From Pirellulaceae bacterium (GTDB taxonomy: Bacteria; Planctomycetota; Planctomycetia; Pirellulales; Pirellulaceae): a stretch of DNA of 15,190 nucleotides. Location of the stretch: assembly GCA_020846515.1 (NCBI GenBank), contig JADLDX010000036.1, positions 1-15,190 of the forward strand, given 5' to 3'. Both the position numbers and the translations under genes were made by a program. This document shows positions 8,344 through 14,648 of this stretch, one piece after another; the first letter of the stretch is position 1, and the number at the start of each line of letters is the position of its first letter. Under the pieces are notes generated by a model. The model ran no database searches, was not told the origin of the DNA, and saw only the letters and a program-made list of their open reading frames with translations.

Positions 8344-8372
8344 ATCGTACTTTTGTCAGCCCGAAGTGTCAA
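8344..8372 (-). promoter_or_regulatory. candidate sigma-70-type promoter for the nusA operon
   Basis: On the minus strand TTGACA (8372-8367), a perfect -35 hexamer, is followed after 17 bp by TACGAT (8349-8344), which matches four of six -10 consensus bases, including the important first two and the last. Transcription would start near 8337 and give a leader of about 365 nt before the nusA ATG. It is the best promoter-like pair seen upstream of nusA, judged by sequence alone. Confidence 0.5.
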
Positions 8373-8394
8373 CCACGCTTGCCGCTTCCCTACG

Positions 8395-8499
8395 CCGTCG
8401 CCAGACGGTGGAGTCAGGTAGCCACCGTCGCCAGACGGTGGACTGTAGCCACCTGTCGCCAGACGGTGGAGGCGTCGAAATCCACCGCTTGGCAGCGGT
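8395..8499. repeat. tandem GC-rich hairpin repeats (REP-like)
   Basis: Three stem-loops share the core CCGTC-GCCA-GACGG. They lie at 8395-8408, at 8422-8441 (perfect 8-bp stem, CCACCGTCGCCAGACGGTGG) and at 8449-8469 (one extra T in the left arm). Their loops are spaced 30 and 28 bp apart. A fourth, diverged hairpin (ACCGCT-TGGC-AGCGGT, 8484-8499) follows, just after the ketosynthase stop codon. The copies are joined by GTAGCCACC-like linkers. This has the form of REP-type intergenic palindromes; none has a T run, so they are not classic terminators. Confidence 0.8.
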
Positions 8500-8514
8500 A
8501 GCTACGCTGGCGAC

Positions 8515-9834
8515 TTACGGACGGGCAATAACCAAGCTCGCAGCTTGGCCTTGGCCCGTGTAGGCGATGTGGGCAAACGCATCGCCAGCTGAATCGGTCG
8601 CCGTCGCTGGTTGCCAATGCGCTTCAGCTCGTAACTGCTTCAGGTTGCGTATCGGAAACAAACGACCGTGTTCCATGGCCAACATGCTCAGCACCAGTTC
8701 AATGGCGCCGCTGCCGGCCCCCAAGTTTCCATAATAGCTTTTGCCAGCCACGACCGGTGCCGACACACCTAACCGCTTCAGCTGCTGGCTAATAGCCCCA
8801 GCCTCCGACGCATCGCACTGCGCGACCGACAGGCCATGCGCATGCACGTGCCAACTAGCAGGCAGTCGATCGCCAGCCTGGTCAAGCGCTTTGCCCAATG
8901 CCAGACTGATCGCCATTTCCAGAAAATCGCGATCGCCACGCGGGCCGACCATGGCACTGCCCGCTCCCAAAATTTCACCCCAAATCTTGGCGCCTCGCGC
9001 CTGGGCATGCTTGTGTGACTCGAGCACCAAGGCTCCTGCGCCTTCTCCCAACACCATGCCATCGCTGCTCTCGTCAAACGGTCGCGACATGCTGGTTGGA
9101 TCGGCTTGATTGCTCGCCAAGGATTCCACCAACACCGCATGCGTGGTTCGCAACGGATGAATCCGCGTCCCGGTTGAACCGACGACCATGACATCCGCCC
9201 CGCCGCGGAGAATGATGTCGTAAGCCTCCGCCACCGCCAGGGACATGCTCGCCTCGCGAACGGTCAACGAATTGTTGGGGCCACGGAAATCGTTGTAAAT
9301 GGCCACATGGCTGTTGGGCATGTTCGGCAAGTACTTGAGCAACCAGAGCGGATTGACCTTGGGCAATCCGTCGACCGGCCAACGCTCAATATGAAAGACG
9401 CCCTGCTCGTCGCGACAATGCTGGGCGCCATCGGAATACTCTTCCGGACGAGTCAGAATGTAGTCGCAACCAAACAAGACCCCCGTTCGCTGCGGATCTC
9501 CGGAACTCGGCGTCAGACCGGCATGGGCAATGGCTTTTTGCGAGACAGCCACACCCATCTCGATCTCGCGGCACATCACCTTCATGTTCTTCTTGATGGC
9601 CCGCTTGAGCTGGTTGTCCAGCGGCCCGTAGTTTTCTATATCGCCTGTGAAGTCATGGACTTCCGCGCCAAAATGGATCGGCAAGGCCGCCGCCGGCAAG
9701 GCTCGTAATGGGCTGATTCCGCTTTTGCCGGCTTGCACATTCTGCCACAAACTCTCGGGCTCGCAGCCCAACGGGCTGACCACCCCCAAGCCGGTGATGA
9801 CAACTCGATCGCTTTTGCTTCTAAGCACGTCCAC
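8515..9834 (-). CDS. beta-ketoacyl-ACP synthase (FabF-like) with altered catalytic residues
   Basis: A 439-residue thiolase-fold protein of the KAS I/II family, which normally extends acyl chains on acyl carrier protein. Family marks are VVITGLGVVSPLGCEPESLW near the start, RPFDESSDGMVLGEGAGALV in the middle and the C-terminal GKSYYGNLGAGSG motif. The catalytic triad is broken: the nucleophile Cys is Glu194 (in TVREASMS), the first His is kept as His333 (HAHGLS), Lys365 is kept, and the second His is Asn370. The spacing 194-333-370 closely follows FabF (163-303-340), so the alignment is sound. It probably cannot condense acyl chains; a chain-length-factor-like or other non-catalytic partner role is likely. 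The start is GTG 9834, shortly after an in-frame TAA; GTG 9828 is an alternative. No Shine-Dalgarno is seen and no ACP or partner ketosynthase is in the window. Confidence 0.88.
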   Translation of the reverse strand: MDVLRSKSDRVVITGLGVVSPLGCEPESLWQNVQAGKSGISPLRALPAAALPIHFGAEVHDFTGDIENYGPLDNQLKRAIKKNMKVMCREIEMGVAVSQKAIAHAGLTPSSGDPQRTGVLFGCDYILTRPEEYSDGAQHCRDEQGVFHIERWPVDGLPKVNPLWLLKYLPNMPNSHVAIYNDFRGPNNSLTVREASMSLAVAEAYDIILRGGADVMVVGSTGTRIHPLRTTHAVLVESLASNQADPTSMSRPFDESSDGMVLGEGAGALVLESHKHAQARGAKIWGEILGAGSAMVGPRGDRDFLEMAISLALGKALDQAGDRLPASWHVHAHGLSVAQCDASEAGAISQQLKRLGVSAPVVAGKSYYGNLGAGSGAIELVLSMLAMEHGRLFPIRNLKQLRAEAHWQPATATDSAGDAFAHIAYTGQGQAASLVIARP

Positions 9835-10277
9835 ACGTCCGATTCGGGGTTAAGGCACATCCAGCGAGAAAAACACGGCCCACGTAAATCCACAACTCGG
9901 CTGGGTTCTCTGAAAGGTTGCTCACAAGCGCACGTCCCACCTGGGTTGGTACTCCGAAATCTAAGTGCCTGAATATTCTAGTTGCCCAATACCCGAATCG
10001 AACGGCTCTTTGTGCTGACGAACGGACTGTTTTTACCGCAACGGAACCCACGACAGAAACCGCGTCAGATTCGGAACGGCTTATCAAGCCAGTGTGCATC
10101 AATGCACGGAAACTGACAACCCCACCGACCAATCTTGATCGGCTAGCGGACCTTAGGTGACCAGCCTAGGTTTGGACGAGTCGCAGACAAGTCGCGGGGA
10201 AATTTTTGGCGAGTCGCGGAGCGATTCGCCCACAATTCGCGAGTCGCGGAGCGATTCGCCTACGAGCGATTCGTCGA
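9835..10277. other. intergenic region between the exported-protein gene and the ketosynthase gene
   Basis: This 443-bp stretch has no supported gene. It holds two copies of a GC-rich hairpin repeat near its right end (10209-10259), with degenerate GAGTCGC-like fragments on both sides, and a small inverted repeat GTGCAT-CA-ATGCAC at 10094-10107. No clear promoter for the ketosynthase gene and no tRNA were recognised. Confidence 0.5.
10209..10259. repeat. two copies of a palindromic GC-rich repeat
   Basis: GCGAGTCGC, spacer GGA, then GCGATTCGC occurs at 10209-10229 and again at 10239-10259, a 30-bp period. The arms pair over 9 bp with a single G-T mismatch (wobble in RNA). Partial fragments appear at about 10177-10198 and 10264-10276. 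The array lies just downstream of the exported-protein stop codon, so it would be in that transcript's 3' end. It is REP-like and of a different sequence family from the repeats at 8395-8499. Confidence 0.8.
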
Positions 10278-11570
10278 CTAGTATCGTCCGCGGCTGAGCG
10301 GATTTACGGGCGTTTGACCCAGGTTCGTGGTCGGGGTGACCGTCGGAGCGCCGGGGCGATTGGCATCACCCAGATATTCAATGACCAACAGAGCATCCGC
10401 CCGGTCACCGGTTTGCGGCAGAATGCGATCTAGCCCAATAATGCTCGAGCCCTGACCCAATAGGGTATTGTTGGCCGGCGACTGCGGCGAGGCTACCACG
10501 CCGCAACTGAGAATCAACACTTCATCAGCCGGCCAGCGAAATCGTTCATGGAGACGCCACGATGCCAACTGCGGCACCTGGATTTGTCCACTGTGCAATT
10601 GACCATTCTGCAGCGGCAAGTCCAACGTCACATTGCTCAAGCGTTCCACTTGATCGATGTGACATTTGACGACGATGTCGATCGACTGCTTGTCCAAACT
10701 CAACAGAGGACTGACCTGCAAGCGATAACCTTCCTGGATCTCGCCCGTGACCGGAATGTAGGGTGGCCAGGTTGCCGCCGGCTGAAACTCACGTACGAAA
10801 TTACGACTACGCAATTGCTCAAGCACCTGCGGTTGACCGTTGTGAGTGGTGATGTTCACACTGGCCAATTCTTTAAAGTCACTGCGGCCACGCAGCATGG
10901 CCATCAACAAGGCATGGCTTTCTTTGCTAGCCAAAAAGGCTTGCACGCCCGGCGACTGAGCCGCCACGCTGCGCAGCAACGTGTGGCCACGCGTCCGCCA
11001 GTTGGGATTGCCAATTGCAATCAAGCGCATGCCAAACAATTGAGGCACCGTCGTGCCATTGACGAAACGTTCATGCGCCTGACGCACCAGTTGATGCATC
11101 TGTTCGTTGTGATAAACCCGCAGCGTATTGCGATCGGCATTGATAAAGCCAAACGGATCGGTAAACCAGGCATCGGTGCCCGTGTCTCGCAATATCCAGT
11201 CAATGATCGCTTGATGCGGCCGATCCACTGTGGCCAGTTCCTTGGTGTAGGGCCGCAGGTCATATTCTTCCCAGTATTGATTGGCATCGGTCGGCAATGT
11301 CGGCGCTCCTCCGACGCGTTTGCTACGCGGAGCACCCGTGGTCGCTCCGGCTGGGGGTGTCGCCACGCTACCGCTGCTTGCCGGTGCACTGCCCGCTGCC
11401 GGCTCCGACTCCAGGCTGGGTACTGTTGGATTTGGTATCGGCGGTAATTGGGCCGATGCGACGGGCGAGCCCAACATCCATAAGCCCATGGTCATGACCA
11501 GCGTTACGACCATCGACATAACTACGTAACGCTCAGCGATCCACGATCGAATGGTGATGTTTGCTAGCAT
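10278..11570 (-). CDS. exported protein with secretin-like segments
   Basis: A 430-residue protein with an N-terminal signal sequence. A long hydrophobic stretch (residues 16-34) ends in SPVASA at 35-40, a good signal peptidase I site. A Pro/Ser/Ala-rich linker (41-95) follows. Residues about 105-175 (AIIDWILRDTGTDAWF, then NTLRVYHNEQMHQLVRQAHE) resemble the short alpha/beta domains placed before secretin pores. Residues about 270-380 (GYRLQVSPLLSLDKQSIDIV through WPADEVLILSCGVVAS) resemble the conserved part of secretin beta-domains. It is shorter than a true secretin and lacks an obvious Gly-rich gate, so pore formation is doubtful. The ATG at 11570 has GAGG 9 nt upstream; the internal ATG for Met18 would also leave a workable signal peptide. 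It diverges from the VWA gene, with 181 bp between. The secretin relation is inference from pattern. Confidence 0.6.
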   Translation of the reverse strand: MLANITIRSWIAERYVVMSMVVTLVMTMGLWMLGSPVASAQLPPIPNPTVPSLESEPAAGSAPASSGSVATPPAGATTGAPRSKRVGGAPTLPTDANQYWEEYDLRPYTKELATVDRPHQAIIDWILRDTGTDAWFTDPFGFINADRNTLRVYHNEQMHQLVRQAHERFVNGTTVPQLFGMRLIAIGNPNWRTRGHTLLRSVAAQSPGVQAFLASKESHALLMAMLRGRSDFKELASVNITTHNGQPQVLEQLRSRNFVREFQPAATWPPYIPVTGEIQEGYRLQVSPLLSLDKQSIDIVVKCHIDQVERLSNVTLDLPLQNGQLHSGQIQVPQLASWRLHERFRWPADEVLILSCGVVASPQSPANNTLLGQGSSIIGLDRILPQTGDRADALLVIEYLGDANRPGAPTVTPTTNLGQTPVNPLSRGRY

Positions 11571-11751
11571 TCCGTATGTCCTCTCAGCCTTCCTAACGAA
11601 CGCGGCGGTTGGGGTTGACGGCCCCTTATAGTATGAGTGGGCAAATCAGGCCAAGAGCAGTTCGGGTGCCCACTTGACCCGAAGGTGGGGTTTGTGGAGA
11701 TTGTTGGCAACTGCTGACAACGGACCAAACAGGCTGAGGATGCAAAGGGCC
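11571..11751. promoter_or_regulatory. divergent intergenic region (exported protein / VWA protein)
   Basis: This 181-bp space between two outward-facing starts must hold promoters for both genes, but none stands out. TTGACG (11615-11620) and TATAGT (11627-11632) on the plus strand are only 6 bp apart and cannot form one promoter. The TATAGT region read on the minus strand gives TACTAT or TATAAG without a good -35. Confidence 0.4.
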
Positions 11752-13491
11752 ATGGAACAGAATACGCAGATCAAGGTAGATGACTTGCCCCACCAGGAGA
11801 TGGTCCAGCGTGGGGATGAGTTGCTGGTGGTGTTACAACGCGCGGCGCGGGCCGCGCGTTTGGAGGCTCAAGTCACGGAGCTTCAGTCGGCTCTGGGCGA
11901 TGCGCGCGGTGGCGAGGTGACTCGCTTGCGAAACTGGCTGCGCGAGTTTGATGCAGCACCGGCAGAGCAGGCAACATGGGAGCCTCCCGTGGATGACCGG
12001 CCAGCACGCCAGCGAAGTCCCGTTGTCCCGCTGGCTTATTCAAGAAATGTTTATCCCAATAAGGCGCCCAACAACGCTCCCGACAATGCTATCGAGCAGC
12101 CGCTTGAGGATGAGCAGCTTGACGATGACAGAGGCGTCGATCCAGCGCGCGGCGCGACTAAGACTCTAGAGACTGAGACACCGCTGACTGAGGAACCGCT
12201 GACTGAGGCACCGCTGACTGCGAAACTACAGACTGAGACGCTAGGGACTGGTCCTGCCCCCAAGAGCCAGTTGTTGGGTTGGGAGTATTATCTACCGCTG
12301 GCTTTAGAACGCCAGCGCCAGGCCAACGCACGTGCCCTCGAGCTACCTGTACTGGATGATTCATGCGCGTCATCCGCGCCAGCCGCAGGGCCAAGCGATT
12401 GCCTCGAAGAGCTGGATGATGGTTTCGTCGAGGAAGCCGAGGAAATTGATTTACCCGTCGAGAGTTTTGACCAACTGGCGGGCGTGGCCACAGAGCATGC
12501 TCCGACAGCGCCATCGTTTTCTAAGCGTTGGTTGGGTGGCATGGGACTTAGTCTGGCAGGGCATAGCGGACTGTTAATCGTCCTGGGCATGATGACCTAT
12601 CGGCCCGATCGCGAAGCGGCCAGTTTGGGTGCGCAAGTTCTCACCGCTGCGGAAGCACCGGCGGATATCGAAGTGGGACAGGAACTGGAGTTAACCGAAC
12701 CGGTGGAACTACCGACGAGTGATCCAGTGGCCAATGCATCCAGCCCAGAGATGTCAACGGATCTCTCCGAGTTACAGCAGACGTTGGATTCATCGGCCCT
12801 GGATGCGTCCGCGTTGACCAGCGCGGCCCCAAGTTTATCGATGGCCAGCGCGGTGGCTTTGGCCGCGGGTAGCGGCCAGCCGAATCGCGGGCGTCGCTCG
12901 GGAACGTCATCCGGCGGAGGAAGGAAGGGCGGTGCTCCGAAACTGGGCGGTCAGTTTTTCGGCGTGGCCAGCGGGGGAAATTATTTCTGTTACGTGGTCG
13001 ATAGCTCGGGCAGTATGCGCGGTGGTGCCTGGGAATCCGCGAAGCTGGAATTGGTTCGATCGCTGATGAGCCTGCGGCCGACTCAGCGATTTTATATAGT
13101 CTTCTTTGCGAAAGAGGTGGTGGCGATACCCGAACCGGGTAGTCGCGAAAGAGCCACTCACGGACTGATGGCCACGGCTGAAAACATCGAGCATGCGCGG
13201 CGCTGGATTGACACGGTCAAGCTGGACTCTGGCGGACCACCCAACGATGCGTTGGCCTGGGCCATCGAGCGCCAGCCCGATGCCATTTACTTGCTGACCG
13301 ACGGCGTAACCAAAGTCGATGTCTGCGGCCACCTGCGCGACATCAATCGCGTCGAAGATTTTCTCAACGGCACGCAGGTACGCGTGCCGATTCACGCGAT
13401 CGCCTATTTTTCGCTAGACGGCCAGCAACTGATGCGTCAGTTGGCTCAAGAGAACAAAGGTCAGTTTCACTACGTGCCAGAGCATCCATAA
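11752..13491 (+). CDS. membrane-anchored VWA-domain protein
   Basis: A 579-residue protein from the ATG at 11752. Residues 1-65 include a charged helical, possibly coiled-coil stretch (LEAQVTELQSALGDARG). Residues 66-255 are acidic and low-complexity, with short PLTE repeats. One hydrophobic segment at about 260-283 (GLSLAGHSGLLIVLGMMTY) anchors it in the membrane and recalls the N-terminal anchors of TonB-type proteins. An Ala/Ser-rich linker and a Gly/Arg-rich stretch lead to a C-terminal von Willebrand factor A domain (about 408-575). This has the MIDAS DSSGSM and a TDG motif, but the usual metal-binding Thr (GGT) appears as GGP in DSGGPPNDALAWAI. The VWA domain should lie across the membrane from the N-terminal part. 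The start is uncertain: ATG 11740 and TTG 11674 are in frame. AAAGGG (2 nt) and GAGG (12 nt) lie before 11752. It is convergent with two exbD genes. Confidence 0.82.
   Translation: MEQNTQIKVDDLPHQEMVQRGDELLVVLQRAARAARLEAQVTELQSALGDARGGEVTRLRNWLREFDAAPAEQATWEPPVDDRPARQRSPVVPLAYSRNVYPNKAPNNAPDNAIEQPLEDEQLDDDRGVDPARGATKTLETETPLTEEPLTEAPLTAKLQTETLGTGPAPKSQLLGWEYYLPLALERQRQANARALELPVLDDSCASSAPAAGPSDCLEELDDGFVEEAEEIDLPVESFDQLAGVATEHAPTAPSFSKRWLGGMGLSLAGHSGLLIVLGMMTYRPDREAASLGAQVLTAAEAPADIEVGQELELTEPVELPTSDPVANASSPEMSTDLSELQQTLDSSALDASALTSAAPSLSMASAVALAAGSGQPNRGRRSGTSSGGGRKGGAPKLGGQFFGVASGGNYFCYVVDSSGSMRGGAWESAKLELVRSLMSLRPTQRFYIVFFAKEVVAIPEPGSRERATHGLMATAENIEHARRWIDTVKLDSGGPPNDALAWAIERQPDAIYLLTDGVTKVDVCGHLRDINRVEDFLNGTQVRVPIHAIAYFSLDGQQLMRQLAQENKGQFHYVPEHP
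12181..12222 (+). repeat. 15-bp tandem repeat inside the VWA gene
   Basis: CCGCTGACTGAGGAA, CCGCTGACTGAGGCA and a partial CCGCTGACTGCG follow one another (starts at 12181, 12196 and 12211), encoding PLTEE-PLTEA-PLTA. The unit is a multiple of three, so copy-number changes would keep the frame. The repeat lies in the acidic, probably disordered N-terminal half. Confidence 0.85.
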
Positions 13492-13531
13492 AGCAGGCGC
13501 GGCTGGCGCTGCTCCGCTCAGAGTTGACACG

Positions 13532-13578
13532 GGGTTAGTTCAACTAACCCTCCCGCTGCTTAGCAGCTGTGGGAGGGT
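13532..13578. repeat. overlapping inverted repeats downstream of the VWA gene
   Basis: GGGTTAGTT (13532-13540), one C, then AACTAACCC (13542-13550) is a 9-bp inverted repeat. Overlapping it, ACCCTCCC (13547-13554) pairs perfectly with GGGAGGGT (13571-13578) and encloses a second hairpin GCTGC-TTA-GCAGC (13555-13567). The two structures share bases and so are mutually exclusive in RNA. Confidence 0.75.
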
Positions 13579-13684
13579 CGACCCGCGCCAGCGTGGGCGG
13601 GGAGGGCCGGCCACGACTAACCAGAGCTTGAAGTATTAAGTATTCCGCTGCGAACTCGCCTCTGCGGCGCATGCCCCCTCCCCG

Positions 13685-13713
13685 AAAAAACACGCTTCAG
13701 CGCGTGTTTTTTT
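13685..13713. terminator. bidirectional intrinsic terminator between convergent genes
   Basis: Six A residues (13685-13690), CACGC, a six-base loop TTCAGC, GCGTG (13702-13706) and seven T residues (13707-13713) form a hairpin with T runs on both strands. It lies between the VWA gene (plus, ends 13491) and the zinc-ribbon exbD gene (minus, ends 13775), where a shared terminator is expected. Confidence 0.85.
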
Positions 13714-13714
13714 G

Positions 13715-13743
13715 ACCCTCCCTGGCGCTGCGCTTGGGAGGGT
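13715..13743. repeat. second ACCCTCCC/GGGAGGGT inverted repeat
   Basis: ACCCTCCC (13715-13722) and GGGAGGGT (13736-13743) form a perfect 8-bp inverted repeat around 13 bases that include GCGC-T-GCGC. The arms are identical to those at 13547-13578 with a different inside, so the two are copies of one intergenic repeat design lying on either side of the terminator. Confidence 0.75.
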
Positions 13744-13774
13744 ACGTTGAGGCAGAAGCCAGACAGCCCCGCCC

Positions 13775-14539
13775 TTAGTTGAACTCTTCTACCACGTTGA
13801 CTTGAAACTTTTCGAACTTCAAATCGCTACCGGCATCCAAGGCCACGACGACGGCTTTGTGAGCGCAATCCTGATGCGCTTCGACGATTAGTTTGCCGGG
13901 TGGATCGACACCGCCGGACGCATTGCGAGCTTCCTCCAATGCCATCATTAAATCGGGCTTGCTAGCCGCTTCGCGATCGGTGCCATCGGGCATCAATACC
14001 AAATAGGCGCTGAACTCGTCGATCTGCACAGTTACCGAGTCTTGCGTCTCGCTGGTTGGTACTTGCATGGCTCGCGTGCTGGCCTTCTGATCTTTTTGCA
14101 CGGGCACTTCGAGCGATTTCTGCAGGGTGAAGTTCGCCGTACTCATGAAGAAAATCAGGAGTAGAAAGGTGATATCCACCATGGGAGTCATATCAATATG
14201 GTCGTGTGGCAGCGAGCGACGTTGGACGATTGGTTCTTCGATTTCGTCATCGCTACTGGAGCTGGGCGGTGGAGTCGCGGGCCGAGCCGCTTTTCGTTTT
14301 TTGGTAGTTTGATCAGTCTTGGCTGCCGGTGAATCGTAAACGCCCGTCTGAGCAATCTTTTGGGCAGCTGCTAGAAACTTTTTCTCGGCTTCGCGTTCGC
14401 GCCGGGCTGCATCGATCTCTTCTTGCGAAGGGATCGCCACCGGTTGTTCGCACTGCGGGCAACGAATTTCTCGGCCCATCATCCGTGGATGCAGGTTGCG
14501 AACCGCCTGGCAGTTAGGGCATTTGAAACGCACAGACAT
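13775..14539 (-). CDS. ExbD/TolR family protein with N-terminal zinc ribbon
   Basis: A 254-residue inner-membrane protein. ExbD/TolR proteins work with ExbB/TolQ-type channels, using proton flow to drive outer-membrane or envelope processes. Residues 1-33 form a four-Cys zinc ribbon (Cys7, Cys10, Cys27, Cys30; FKCPNC then IRCPQC). A charged linker of about 80 residues follows, then the single membrane helix HIDMTPMVDITFLLLIFFMS with the conserved Asp at 122, then a periplasmic domain (about 140-254). Ordinary ExbD is about 140 residues and lacks the ribbon, which should sit in the cytoplasm. The ATG at 14539 is fixed by the ribbon; no Shine-Dalgarno is seen. It follows the other exbD gene by 109 bp on the same strand. 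Confidence 0.88.
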   Translation of the reverse strand: MSVRFKCPNCQAVRNLHPRMMGREIRCPQCEQPVAIPSQEEIDAARREREAEKKFLAAAQKIAQTGVYDSPAAKTDQTTKKRKAARPATPPPSSSSDDEIEEPIVQRRSLPHDHIDMTPMVDITFLLLIFFMSTANFTLQKSLEVPVQKDQKASTRAMQVPTSETQDSVTVQIDEFSAYLVLMPDGTDREAASKPDLMMALEEARNASGGVDPPGKLIVEAHQDCAHKAVVVALDAGSDLKFEKFQVNVVEEFN

Positions 14540-14648
14540 AATATTACTTTACGGATCAACTAATTGTTGTACTGGCCATTGGTGAAACGGTGGGGTGAGT
14601 CCGGCATTTTGTTACTGGAGGTTACAGGAGGTTTCAGCTCTGACCCAT
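14540..14648. other. spacer between the two exbD genes
   Basis: This 109-bp gap has no gene, hairpin terminator or clear promoter, which is compatible with one transcript for both exbD genes. Confidence 0.5.

Larger units (their letters stand above)
7974..8514. other. intergenic region between the ketosynthase gene and nusA
   Basis: This 541-bp gene-free stretch has, from right to left in nusA direction: a set of GC-rich hairpin repeats (8395-8499), a candidate promoter (8344-8372), an AT-rich triple repeat (8164-8210), and then about 190 bp without recognisable features up to the nusA start. No rimP gene, which often precedes nusA, is present. Open frames on either strand here look random in composition and overlap the repeats. 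Confidence 0.6.

Noticed and set aside
8395..8469. Possible CRISPR array
   Set aside because: Copies are self-complementary hairpins with linkers of about 10 bases that are themselves related; there are no unique spacers of 30 or so bases and no cas genes.
8165..8563. 132-codon plus-strand open frame
   Set aside because: It runs through the AT-rich repeats and hairpin cluster and into the ketosynthase gene antisense; the product is repeat-derived.
9821..10132. 103-codon minus-strand open frame upstream of the ketosynthase gene
   Set aside because: It overlaps the ketosynthase start in another frame, has no known motif and no ribosome-binding site.
11615..11632. TTGACG and TATAGT as a promoter for the VWA gene
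   Set aside because: The spacing between the two boxes is only 6 bp, far from the required 16-18.
11674..11751. Longer VWA protein starting at TTG 11674
   Set aside because: The extra 26 residues show no conserved feature, TTG is a rare start, and ATG codons follow at 11740 and 11752 with purine-rich sequence upstream.
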